A stretch of 26,313 nt of DNA, taken from contig JADJMM010000026.1 of assembly GCA_016709575.1 (NCBI GenBank), positions 1 through 26,313 on the forward strand, given 5' to 3'. Positions 1 to 8,837 of this stretch are shown in pieces. The DNA comes from Sphingobacteriaceae bacterium. Lineage in GTDB: Bacteria > Bacteroidota > Bacteroidia > B-17B0 > Aurantibacillaceae. Positions within the stretch are counted from its first letter, which is position 1; each line of letters starts with the position of its first letter. Position numbers and translations under genes: made by a program. The notes under the pieces are model-generated. The model did not search any database. It was not told the DNA's origin and saw only the letters and a list, made by a program, of their open reading frames with translations.

Positions 1-2321
1 TATCATTAGTAATCGTTTCTCCATTGGTAATTTCAACATCACTTCCTGAATTGTAATAAGAACGATACCACCAATACCAATACGGATAATTAATTTGACG
101 AATAACTCTGTAACTAACTTTTGCGCCATCAATAACATTTCCGCATAAGCTTTGCAATACCCGTTACAGTAATTTCATCATTAATTTTATAAGAACCTTT
201 TACGGGAATAAATTAGTTTCGAATTTCGGACGTTTATAATCTTCAACTGAAAAATAAGCGTTACCATGATTATCAGTTATTCGCATTTGTCCGTTTAATA
301 CGCCTTGTGGGGCAACAACGAACCACTAACGGAACCAAATTCATTAGTAGTTAAATTTGAGATACTTTTTGATAATTCCATCATAGAAAGTAACTGTGAC
401 AGGATAATTAATCTTGATTTAAAATTGTCGTTGTTCTTTCCTTCTAAAACAATCGATTTAAAATAAACCATTTGTCCGGGACGATAAATTGCTCTATCCG
501 TAAAAATGAAAGAGCGGAGTTGCGTGTAATCATTATGATAAGGCTTGTAAGTATAATGTAACTGTTATTGTTAAATACGAATCGTTGCCATTAATCATCT
601 CCACAAAAAACGAACGGTCTTCGTCTTTGTTATAACATATTGAAATAGCCTTTGTCGTCTGTTTTTAAACTTTCTCCTTTTTTACTTCGTATTCGCGGCT
701 TGTGTAACTGTATTTTCGTGCCACACTTGTGCGTTAATATTTTTAGAGGCTCGCCGGTTTGACGATGAACAGCGTAAAAATCATAAGAGCCATCGTCTTT
801 GCGGCGTTCGATTGTTGTGATATCAGAAGAAATAACTTGTGCGTATGATGTTAAGTTGCTGCTGTATTTAAAATCAGGCGTTAATGAAGAAATAATAACA
901 TAATAGCCCGGCATTAGATCCGGAACTTTTTTCTAAATTATGACTTTGATAATCGTCGTTAGGAATGTCTTGCTCAAACGTTTTTACGGTTGGCAATCCT
1001 TTAGTTTAGCATAAAGTTTTTCGCTATATAAGTTCCTATAATATTTACGTAAATCTAAATGCGATGTTTTTACAATTTTAAAATACATTTTGTTGATGTT
1101 GGTTGTAGCCACATAGCACGGAATGGTTTATTGGGCTCGTTCACTTCTTCAACAACTAAATTCATTGTTTTAGCTTCAATTGAAGCAATAGTTGTTTTGA
1201 CATTCTTTTGCGCCATAAGAATCCAGAATTTTTAATCGCCTCTAAACAAATTTCTTTCGCTGTTTTTTTTACACCATTTGTAATTATCGCTAACTAATGG
1301 ATTGTATTGAGAATGCTTTTTGCAAATACCAATTCGCCATACGGTGGTCAATTCTGTAACGCGGGGACTAGCCGAATTTCGACTCTAAACCTTTAAAGAA
1401 TTAAATATAAAGTGTCCTTTTTGCGTTTTGCGAATTGTTGTGTACATAATCCAAACGTAAAGTTCAACATCAATTAAACATCAGGATTATTATCGTTTTG
1501 ATGAAAGCGAATTACGTCTTGCATTAATTTTAAAGCATAATATTTTGTCTCCAAACTATCTGATGGATTTTTATATCTGCATTCAAAATTCAGGATAAGC
1601 TCTAAATAAATATCATCGTTAACTGTAAATCGGTTGGCGGGACGGGAAATATCCGGTTCTTGTCCCATAAAAAAAAGCAAGAGCGCGGTGCGCGAAAATC
1701 ATAAAGAGTTGGTCGCCATTTGCAGCATTCAGTTGTTCCTTTTTCAATAACCGCATCGTAAATGTCAACTTTAGTGCGCTTTAAACTATCAGGTGTCTTA
1801 AAGAGGCTTTGTAATTTTTAATAGTCGCATCTGTAATGGTTTTAAATCCAAGTGGTGATATCGTCGTTTTTAAATTGACGGTCGTACTACGGTTGTAAAA
1901 TTTCCAACGGTTGTTTTGAAAATATTGCCAATAAGCATCAGCTAAAATACTTTGTAGAACAGGTTTTACGGGGTATTTCGCGGTATTAGCCCTCATCACG
2001 CAATTTAATAATAGATTTTTCGAGAGAAAATTCTTCTTTAACAGATTCAAAACGCATGCGGTGAAGAACAGCTTTTACAAATTGAGCTGCATTGTTATCG
2101 GCTTTAGCCTTAGCGTAAATAACTTCAACTACTTTTAAAGCAGATTCGGTTAAGCCTTTATCCTGACAACTGTCAACGCGTTTCCAAAGTTTGTCGTAAT
2201 TATCGCTTTTGTTTATGATGAAATCGGCTTCTTTAGTAAAAAAATTACTGAAAAACCCCATCGAAATAATGGCAGTTGCACTACACATCAGTAAAACCGT
2301 ATAAATTTTTTTGAATGTCAT
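1..2321 (-). CDS. Alpha-2-macroglobulin family protein, N-terminal part
   Basis: This is the 5' portion of a large secreted or envelope-anchored alpha-2-macroglobulin family protein; the rest runs off the left edge. The start at 2321 gives a hydrophobic signal-like segment (IYTVLLMCSATAIISMGFF), then a helical region (DKLWKRVDSCQDKGLTESAL) typical of Bacteroidota members. Later fragments carry PVKPVLQSILADAYWQYFQ (about 1930-1980), PGYYVIISS (near 910) and the macroglobulin-domain hallmark FTDRAIYRPGQ (YRPGQ codons at 472-486). Near the left edge, NYPYWYWWYRSYYNSG is also typical. Family members here are usually near 2000 residues, so the thioester and receptor-like domains would lie outside. 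The reading frame breaks many times, mostly by one-base indels. The family is thought to trap proteases, but no substrate can be inferred. It is divergent from the gene at 2528. Confidence 0.8.
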
Positions 2322-2341
2322 AATCTTGTCTTTATGCTATT

Positions 2342-2370
2342 TAGATGTAGAGAACCGCTTTATTCCACAA
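2342..2370 (-). promoter_or_regulatory. Weak candidate promoter of the macroglobulin gene
   Basis: On the minus strand a TTG (2368-2370) lies 18 bases before TACATCTA (2342-2349), an imperfect match to the Bacteroidota -33/-7 pattern TTG-N19-TAnnTTTG, about 20 bases upstream of the ATG. Two positions of the -7 box deviate. I see no clear promoter for the plus-strand gene in the remaining 2371-2527 spacer. Confidence 0.3.
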
Positions 2371-2527
2371 AAAACCAAAAAGTTAGTTTAGAGTGTATTT
2401 TCCTGTAAATAGGCGTTATTTATTGAAATTATCCTAGAAACGAGACAAAATCGGACAAATTTTTAGATTAAACTATGATAAAATGAGCAAAAAAATAGCG
2501 AAATTTAAACACTTAGCTTAAACGATT

Positions 2528-3053
2528 ATGGAACCAATTATAGAATTACTTAAAATTATTTTACCGGCAACAGTTGTGTTTTTTAGCTGTGTATTTTTTA
2601 TTTCAGAAATTTTTTAAAAACGAGCAAGAGCGTCGTGACCACGACATAAAAAAGGCGGCTCTTAATTTAACTACGCCACAAAAAATTCAGGCTTACGAGC
2701 GCATCGTTATTTTTTTAGAGCGGATTAATCCAAGCAGTCTTGTTGTTCGTGTAAACAAGCATGGATTTACATCACGTTAATTACATCAAGAATTAATTCA
2801 TGCTATTAAATCGGAGTATGAGCATAACATTTCGCAACAAATATTTGTTTCTCACAATTCATGGGAGTTAGTTAAAACGGCAAAAGAAGAATTAATTAAG
2901 CTTGTAAACATTGCTGCCACTAAGGTTCCCGGCGAGGCTCCATCAAATGAACTGGCAATGATGATTTTAAATATTGTTGGCGGGCTTGATAAAAAAATGC
3001 CAAGCGAAGTCGCTCTAGAATACATTAAGAAAGAAATCGCAAGAATATTTTAA
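2528..3053 (+). CDS. Conserved Bacteroidota membrane protein (DUF7935-like)
   Basis: A protein of about 174 residues with one N-terminal membrane helix (ILPATVVFLAVYFLFQKFF after correction) followed by a charged helical cytoplasmic part containing QAYERIVIFLERINPSSLVV, HNISQQIFVSHNSWELVKTA and a C-terminal YIKKEIARIF. I recognise this as a widespread uncharacterised Bacteroidota family; my recollection that it is called DUF7935 is unverified. ATG at 2528 opens in a different frame from the body; removing one T from the run at 2579-2584 restores it. A TAA at 2778-2780 interrupts the frame where relatives have a glutamine (CAA), and the sequence continues in frame to the real stop at 3051-3053. 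It lies 30 bases upstream of mutA, probably in the same operon. Function is unknown. Confidence 0.65.
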
Positions 3054-3083
3054 TAGATACTTCATTTACTGAAGAACAGAAGT

Positions 3084-4433
3084 ATGGAAAAACTTTTCTC
3101 AGAATTTAACGGCCTTACTTCCGCCCAATGGAAGGAACAAATTGTAAAAGATTTAAAAGGAGTAGATTTTAATCAACTTGTTTGGAAAACCCACAATGGT
3201 TTTGATGTGAATCCATTTTACACAGCGGAGGATTTAAAAGAAACTAAACAACCGCTTTTCACCAATAGTGAATGGGATATTTGTGAGCAAATAATGGTGG
3301 CGGATGAAAAGGAAGCGAATCAACGCGCTTTAAAAGCACTAGAAGGTGGTGCAAGCGGATTATCTTTCTTCATCAATAAAAAAATCAACACTACAGTTTT
3401 ATTAAAAGACATTTCTTTAAAGCACATTTATTCTCAATTCAACATTTCTAACGATGCATTGCATGTATTAGAGGATTTGAAAGAGTTTTATGGAAAAGTA
3501 AATGAACACGATGGAAAAGTAAAATGTTTTGTCAATATTGATCCTTTACATTTGTTAGCGTTTTATGGTGAGTGGCATGAGGATGAAGCAAAAGATTTGT
3601 CGGTACTAAATAAATTGCAACACATTCCGGTAAATGTTGGTTTGTATGAAGACGCAGGCGCAAGTACTGTAAATGAATTAGCAATTGGACTAGCACACGC
3701 TAATGAATATTTTAATTATTTATCGGAACAGAAAAATTTAAAAGATAAGTCACTTCACTTTTCTTTTTCTGTTGCGCCTGATTTTTTTACAGAGATCGCA
3801 AAGTTCAGAGCTTTCAGAAAATTAATTGCATTGCTTCAGGAACAATACATTACAAATTTCCCGATACATATTCATGCACAAACCACAATGGCCGACAAAA
3901 GCAGCATGGATATTTATAATAATATGTTGCGTACAACTACGGAGGCCATGAGCGCTGTAATCGGCGGAGCAAACAGTTTAAGTGTTTTACCGTACAACGA
4001 AGGTTTCGAAAAAGGAAGTGAGTTTAGTTCGAGAATCGCCATCAATCAACAACACATTTTAAAAGACGAGTCTTATTTGAATAAGGTGGCTGATATTTCA
4101 GCAGGTTCGTATTATATAGAATCAGTTACGGATTCCATAGCAGAAAAAGCTTGGGAACAATTTAAAAGTTATTGAAAGTAAAGGCGGATTTATTGCTTGC
4201 TTAAAAATAATTTTATTCAAGATTTAATTTCGCAAGGCGCTAGTTCATTACAGCAAGAATTCAATGAAGGCAAGTTGGTTTTAGTAGGCGTAAATAAGTA
4301 CGAGAATAAAGGAGAAAGTAGTAAGTATAAGAATGCTATGCCGGATGAAGTCAGTAAAAAGGAAATCGCGCCAATAAAACCAATACGCTTAGCCTATTCA
4401 GTAGAAAATAAAAAAACAGTTACTGCGAACTAA
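3084..4433 (+). CDS. mutA: Methylmalonyl-CoA mutase small subunit
   Basis: The small, non-catalytic subunit of the heterodimeric adenosylcobalamin-dependent mutase that interconverts methylmalonyl-CoA and succinyl-CoA in propionate metabolism. About 450 residues with a mutase TIM-barrel: N-terminal FNGLTSAQWKEQIVKDLKG, central HIHAQTTMADKSSMDIYNN, and the C-terminal barrel end ADISAGSYYIESVTDSIAEK. Sequence and position immediately before the large subunit identify it as the beta chain. The frame breaks near 4165-4170: the first frame ends at 4175, and removing one A continues as VIESKGGFIACLKNNFIQDL to the stop at 4431-4433. The tail is short and lacks a B12-binding domain, as expected for this subunit in Bacteroidota. 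Its TAA overlaps the mutB ATG by one base (TAATG), implying translational coupling. Confidence 0.9.
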
Positions 4434-6559
4434 TGAGAAAAGATTTTTCAAATATTAAATATACATCAACCTCGAAGGGAACTGTCACTTCGAGCGTAGT
4501 CGAGAAGTTCACTACTGCTGAGCAAATCGAACTCAAACCAATTTATACTTCTGAAGATACAAAGAAACTGGAACATATAAATTTTGGCGCGGGCGTTGCT
4601 CCTTTTTTACGCGGACCATATTCCAGCATGTACGTTCAAAATCCATGGACTATTCGTCAGTATGCAGGGTTTAGTACAGCGGAAGAAAGCAATGCATTTT
4701 ACAGACGGAATTTAGCTGGTGGGCAAAAAGGATTATCAGTTGCATTTGATTTAGCAACACATCGTGGTTATGATAGTGATCATGAACGAGTAGAAGGTGA
4801 TGTTGGAAAAGCAGGAGTTGCTATAGATTCAATTTTAGATATGAAAATTTTATTTGATCAGATTCCTTTAGATCAGATGAGTGTTTCCATGACCATGAAC
4901 GGAGCTGTTCTTCCTATTCTTGCATTTTACATTGTTGCAGCAGAAGAGCAGGGTGTAAGTATGGATAAATTAAGCGGCACTATTCAAAACGATATTTTAA
5001 AAGAATTCATGGTGCGGAATACATATATCTATCCGCCTTCACATTCCATGAAAATCATTGCAGATATTTTTGAATTCACTTCTAAAAATATGCCGAAGTT
5101 CAATTCAATTTCTATTAGCGGTTATCACATGCAAGAAGCAGGTGCTACTGCGGATATTGAGTTAGCTTACACATTAGCCGATGGATTAGAATACATACGT
5201 ACAGGTGTAAAATCAGGATTAGACATTGATGCATTTGCACCACGCTTATCTTTTTTCTGGGCAATCGGGATGAATCATTTTATGGAGATTGCAAAAATGC
5301 GTGCAGCACGAATGTTGTGGGCAAAGATTGTAAAGCAGTTTAATCCTAAATCAGCAAAATCATTAGCGCTACGCACGCATTGTCAAACCAGCGGATGGAG
5401 TTTAACAGAACAAGATCCATATAATAATGTCGCTCGCACTTGTATTGAAGCATTAGCAGCTGCAATGGGCGGAACGCAAAGTTTACATACTAATGCGTTA
5501 GACGAAGCAATTGCTTTACCAACAGATTTCAGCGCACGCATTGCACGTAACACACAAATTTTCTTACAACAAGAAACAAATGTTTGTAAAGTTGTTGATC
5601 CTTGGGGGGGTTCTTATTATGTAGAAAGTTTAACGAATGAGTTAGCTCAAAAAGCTTGGACATTAATTCAGGAAGTGGAAGAGTTAGGCGGCATGGCAAA
5701 AGCTATTGAAACCGGCATTCCAAAAATGAGAATTGAAGAAGCTGCTGCGCGTAAACAAGCACGCATTGATGGAGGAAAAGATATTATTGTTGGTGTGAAT
5801 GCTTTTAAAACAGATGAGAAAACTAATATTGAAGTTCGAGATGTCGATAATACAAAAGTCCGCACACAACAATTAGAAAGATTAAAAAAATTGAAGGCAG
5901 AGCGTAACAATGCTGAAGTTGAAAAAGCGTTAGATGCACTTACCGAAGCTGCAAAATCAGGGAAAGGAAATTTATTGGAGTTATCAATTAATGCAGCACG
6001 CGTTCGCGCATCGTTAGGAGAAATTTCATTGGCTTTAGAAAAAGTGTATGGTCGGTATAAAGCAAGCATTCGTTCAATAGCCGGCGTTTATAGTAAAGAA
6101 ATTAGTATGGATAAAGATTTTGCAAAAGCCCGAGAGTTAGCAGATAAATTTGCTGAACAAGATGGTCGCCGTCCACGTATCATGGTGGCAAAAATGGGAC
6201 AAGATGGTCACGACCGCGGTGCAAAAGTAATTGCCACGGGTTTTGCTGATATGGGCTTTGATGTGGACATCGGTCCGTTATTTCAAACGCCTGCCGAAGC
6301 AGCAAAACAAGCTGTAGAAAACGACGTTCATATTTTAGGCATCAGCAGTTTAGCGGCGGGACATAAAACTTTAGTGCCGCAAGTAATAGAAGAATTGAAA
6401 AAGTATAAGCGCGAAGATATTATAGTTGTTGCTGGAGGAGTAATTCCACAGCAAGATTATGATTTCTTATACAAAGCCGGTGTGAGTTTTATTTTTGGCC
6501 CAGGCACTGTTATTGCAAAATCGGCGCAAGACATTCTCGAGAAGCTTTTGAAAAAGTAA
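4433..6559 (+). CDS. mutB: Methylmalonyl-CoA mutase large (catalytic) subunit
   Basis: Catalytic subunit binding adenosylcobalamin and performing the radical carbon-skeleton rearrangement of methylmalonyl-CoA to succinyl-CoA. Intact at 708 residues, the usual size. The substrate-binding barrel spans roughly residues 50-550 (RGPYSSMYVQNPWTIRQYAG, FDLATHRGYDSDHERVEGDV, QTSGWSLTEQDPYNNVAR). The C-terminal B12-binding Rossmann domain has the base-off motif DGHDRG, with the cobalt-ligand histidine at residue 593 (codon 6209-6211), then VVAGGVIP. Residues about 15-27 (KGTVTSSVVEKF) coincide with a palindromic DNA repeat at 4479-4510 inside the poorly conserved N-terminal linker; the frame stays open. 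It is translationally coupled to mutA. Its stop is immediately followed by the stop of the convergent gene on the other strand. Confidence 0.97.
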   Translation: MRKDFSNIKYTSTSKGTVTSSVVEKFTTAEQIELKPIYTSEDTKKLEHINFGAGVAPFLRGPYSSMYVQNPWTIRQYAGFSTAEESNAFYRRNLAGGQKGLSVAFDLATHRGYDSDHERVEGDVGKAGVAIDSILDMKILFDQIPLDQMSVSMTMNGAVLPILAFYIVAAEEQGVSMDKLSGTIQNDILKEFMVRNTYIYPPSHSMKIIADIFEFTSKNMPKFNSISISGYHMQEAGATADIELAYTLADGLEYIRTGVKSGLDIDAFAPRLSFFWAIGMNHFMEIAKMRAARMLWAKIVKQFNPKSAKSLALRTHCQTSGWSLTEQDPYNNVARTCIEALAAAMGGTQSLHTNALDEAIALPTDFSARIARNTQIFLQQETNVCKVVDPWGGSYYVESLTNELAQKAWTLIQEVEELGGMAKAIETGIPKMRIEEAAARKQARIDGGKDIIVGVNAFKTDEKTNIEVRDVDNTKVRTQQLERLKKLKAERNNAEVEKALDALTEAAKSGKGNLLELSINAARVRASLGEISLALEKVYGRYKASIRSIAGVYSKEISMDKDFAKARELADKFAEQDGRRPRIMVAKMGQDGHDRGAKVIATGFADMGFDVDIGPLFQTPAEAAKQAVENDVHILGISSLAAGHKTLVPQVIEELKKYKREDIIVVAGGVIPQQDYDFLYKAGVSFIFGPGTVIAKSAQDILEKLLKK
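4479..4510. repeat. Palindromic dispersed-type repeat inside mutB
   Basis: A 32-base imperfect palindrome: outer arms GAACT (4479-4483) and AGTTC (4506-4510), inner arms CTTCGA and TCGAGAAG with one bulged G, around the loop GCGTAG. Elements of the type CACTTCGAGCGTAGTCGAGAAG occur, as I recall, as dispersed repeats in Bacteroidota genomes, usually between genes. Here the element is translated in frame as part of MutB. The palindrome is visible directly; its copy number in the genome cannot be judged from this window. Confidence 0.65.
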
Positions 6560-8066
6560 TTACTGAACAACTAATTTCCCACTCTGTATTTTTTCAGAAT
6601 CTGATGAAACAGTATAGAAGTAAATCCCCTTTTGTAAATCATGCTGAATGTTTGTTTTGCTTTCTGAGATTTTTTGGCGTTTCACTTCTTTTCCCAAAAC
6701 ATCGTAAAGGATAATCACTGAATTATTAATCGAATTGTTTTTTAAATCAACAATAAAATAATCCTTGGAAGGATTCGGATAAACAGAAATTTCATTTTCT
6801 GAGATTTATTTTCATTCACACCAACGCCTGAATTAAATTCATAAGCACCAATATCACTAGCCGGACCGCTCATGACTCTTGGAGCTAATGCAGAAGTAAA
6901 ACTCACATATTCATTAACGGGAAGTAAAGAAAAGCCATTAGAAGCTAAGCCGGCATTTGAACAATTATTAATGAAAGACAAGGCTGTTGATGTTAAATGA
7001 AATCATTTCCGACTACATTTACAAAACCAACTGTAGTATAATTGTTGAGGATGTGGTTTGATAAAGTATCTAAAGCAGGACCAAGTGTTCCCGAAATGAA
7101 ATTGCTCATACTTGCAGAAGACGCCTTTGCGAAAATATTATTGTACACTTTAAATTTATTAATCCCGCTGGTTGGCGAAACACTAAAATACCTGAAACTA
7201 GTTGATGTGTACTTATTAATAACTGTATTATTAATAAAGTAAAAATCCTCAATTGGATTTGTTGCTGCATCATAACTTACAATTCCATGATTAATACTAT
7301 TAACGCCTTGAATAATTGTATTTCCAATAATCACATTTAATCCACCTTGTGCAATGTTTATTTCCCAACTACCTTGTCCATTAGCCTCGTCAATCACATT
7401 ATAAAGAATATAGCTTTTTTGCGCTCTTGTTTTTAAACTGTTCGCTTCACCACGCGGATCATGGAAATAACAATTTTTCACCAATAAACTATCAGTTTGG
7501 GCGCTGATGTAAATATTATGTTCGTACCCCGAGAAAGAAGTATTACCAATAACTTCATAACCGTTATTAAAAAATTCAGAGTTTTGTATAGTGATAATCG
7601 CGCCGGTATAAGAACCCCCTTCTAAAATGCCATTTTGGCAAGAATTAAATTGACAGTTTCTTATAGTTAAATCTTTCGCCTGACATCTAATTCCTGCGCC
7701 ATTTCCTCCGTTTCCGTCAGAAACTCTTGCCCCTTCAAAAACAATATTATCTATAGTTGCATTTCCGGTAATAGCAGGATTTGCAAAAACCCAAATGCCT
7801 TTTCCATTAGCAATATCACCACCAGTCCAACGCATGACGCTCCTGTTGCTTCCTGTTCCTAAACCAATAAACACTAAATTCCTTTTAGTCCAGATAACCG
7901 GATCATTTAAATAAACACCACCATCAATTTTTATAGTGTCGTTATTCTGAACTAAGTTCACAACAGCACTTGGTGTTGTATAAGTTTGAGCAGCGCCAAC
8001 TTTCCAAGTCACAGCGCTTGCTGAAAATCCTATGCCCACAAATAATAGAAGTAATTTATCTTTCAT
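6560..8066 (-). CDS. Secreted right-handed beta-helix protein with T9SS sorting domain
   Basis: A secreted protein of about 500 residues. It begins with a signal peptide (KLLLLFVGIGFSASAVTW), continues as a pectate-lyase-like parallel beta-helix with repeated turns (IDNIVFEGARVSD, LTIRNCQFNSCQNG, LLVKNCYFHDPRGEANSLK, FYFINNTVIN), has a DIGAYEF segment typical of such repeat proteins, and ends with a T9SS type A sorting domain (ENEISVYPNPSKDYFIVDL ... KLVVQ). The cargo would pass through the Sec system and then T9SS to the surface. The catalytic activity, if any, is not identifiable; polysaccharide binding or lyase activity is one possibility. Two frameshifts near 7000 and 6810 split it. It follows the NTF2-like gene by 17 bases, probably one transcript, and ends directly against mutB. 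Confidence 0.85.
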
Positions 8067-8083
8067 AGATTTTGTATTAAAAA

Positions 8084-8509
8084 TTAACTCGTGTGATCAA
8101 CAACAATCACCCATTTGCCATTTAGTTTTTTCCAAAGCAAAGTATAGTGACCGCCAACATCTCTTTCTTTTCTTTTCAAACTCCATTTTCCAATTACAAA
8201 GATTTTATTGGGCGATAATTGTTCTATCGTATTATTTTCAAAAGTTAAAACACCCATTGCATCTGCATTCGGGTAGTTTTTCTTATAATTATCTAAAGTT
8301 TTTTGCCAACCGTAAGTAATGCCTTTGCTCCCAATAAATTTTAAACTATCGCTTTTCCAATAATAAGCCATAAACCCTTCAACATCGGCCTTATTCCATG
8401 CAATTTCTTGTTTTTGCATGGCCTCTTTTACCTCTGAAATGTCGGTTTTCGACTGACCAATACCGGCAAGTGTAATAAGACTAAAAAAAGTAAGGAATAG
8501 TGATTTCAT
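8084..8509 (-). CDS. Secreted NTF2-like (DUF4440/SnoaL-type) protein
   Basis: An intact 141-residue protein with a cleavable signal peptide (MKSLFLTFFSLITLAGIGQS) and a single NTF2-like cone domain. The pattern EVKEAMQKQEIAWNKADVEG followed by FMAYYWKSDSLKFIGSKG, and the strand pairs ending in HYTLLWKKLNGKWVIVVDHTS, are characteristic of DUF4440/SnoaL-like proteins. Such domains bind small ligands or catalyse isomerase-type chemistry, but no active-site assignment can be made here. It is the first gene of a two-gene minus-strand unit with the T9SS-sorted beta-helix protein and is divergent from the riboswitch-controlled methionine operon. A weak -7-like TATTTTAG on the minus strand at 8525-8532 is a possible promoter. 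Confidence 0.85.
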   Translation of the reverse strand: MKSLFLTFFSLITLAGIGQSKTDISEVKEAMQKQEIAWNKADVEGFMAYYWKSDSLKFIGSKGITYGWQKTLDNYKKNYPNADAMGVLTFENNTIEQLSPNKIFVIGKWSLKRKERDVGGHYTLLWKKLNGKWVIVVDHTS

Positions 8510-8560
8510 GGGATGATTATAGCTCTAAAATAGGGATTTTTATGTTATTTGGAAAAGCTG

Positions 8561-8568
8561 TATCTTTA
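8561..8568 (+). promoter_or_regulatory. Candidate -7 promoter box of the SAM-riboswitch operon
   Basis: TATCTTTA closely matches the Bacteroidota -7 consensus TAnnTTTG and lies about 20 bases upstream of the riboswitch P1 stem, placing the transcription start near 8573-8576. There is only a TTT, not TTG, at the ideal -33 spacing (8539-8541). Confidence 0.55.
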
Positions 8569-8588
8569 CACCCAGTTCTTTATAGTAT

Positions 8589-8766
8589 GCTTATTGCGAA
8601 AGGAGGAGGGACACGCCCTATGATACCTTACCAACCCTGATTCAATTAGTGAATTAGTGAATCTGTGAATTAGTGAGTTTAACTCGCTACCTCATAACTC
8701 ACCAACTCGCCAACTGTACCAGAAGGTGGGAAATCGTGATTCCGTTTAAACGGAGTGCAAATAAGC
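8589..8766 (+). promoter_or_regulatory. SAM-I (S-box) riboswitch
   Basis: The P1 stem pairs GCTTATT (8589-8595) with AATAAGC (8760-8766). Between them lies the S-box core GGAGGAGGGACACGCCCTAT followed by GATACCTTACCAACC, and on the 3' side AAGGTGGGAAATC. The usual GCAACC/GGTGC P3 closing pair appears here as CCAACC (8631-8636)/GGTGG (8725-8729), a change compatible with compensatory exchange. P4 is the hairpin TCCGTTTAAACGGA (8741-8754). The P3 arm is much longer than usual because of an octamer repeat. A terminator follows at 8801-8833. SAM binding would be expected to stabilise P1 and switch off the downstream methyltransferase and metH genes, consistent with feedback by the product of methionine activation. 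Confidence 0.88.
8644..8715. repeat. Octamer-repeat hairpin within the riboswitch P3 arm
   Basis: The left arm (8644-8679) is an imperfect run of the octamer AATTAGTG; the right arm (8681-8715) is built of AACTCGCC/AACTCACC-like octamers. The arms are roughly reverse complementary over about 35 bases, with many G-U pairs, forming one long hairpin nested between the two P3 strands of the SAM-I riboswitch. Confidence 0.7.
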
Positions 8767-8800
8767 CGGAGTAATTAGTATTTAATAAAACAAAATAACT

Positions 8801-8833
8801 AATCCCTTCCGGTAAAACGTAAGGGATTTTTTT
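8801..8833 (+). terminator. Riboswitch-linked intrinsic terminator
   Basis: AATCCCTT (8801-8808) pairs with AAGGGATT (8821-8828), followed by a run of seven T (8827-8833), ending 4 bases before the methyltransferase ATG. An alternative hairpin is possible upstream: ATTAGT (8774-8779) with ACTAAT (8798-8803), extended by CCGG (8766-8769) with CCGG (8809-8812). It would consume the terminator's 5' strand and touch the 3' base of P1, as expected for an antiterminator. Confidence 0.8.
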
Positions 8834-8837
8834 ATTT

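Noticed and set aside
5668..6069. Minus-strand open frame opposite mutB
   Set aside because: It is a codon-bias shadow of an intact, fully conserved gene; its translation resembles no protein family and is low in complexity.
8032..8319. Plus-strand open frame opposite the NTF2-like gene
   Set aside because: It is antisense to two recognisable genes and shows no domain or start signal.
8640..8720. CRISPR array from the short repeats
   Set aside because: Octamers are contiguous and form a single hairpin, with no spacer-repeat periodicity and no cas genes in the window.
8589..8766. Cobalamin riboswitch upstream of the B12-dependent metH
   Set aside because: The sequence AAGCCGGAG near 8763 recalls B12 leaders, but the remaining conserved core (GGAGGGAC...GCCC...CAACC...GGTG and a P1 closing the whole element) fits SAM-I, and no B12 box is present.
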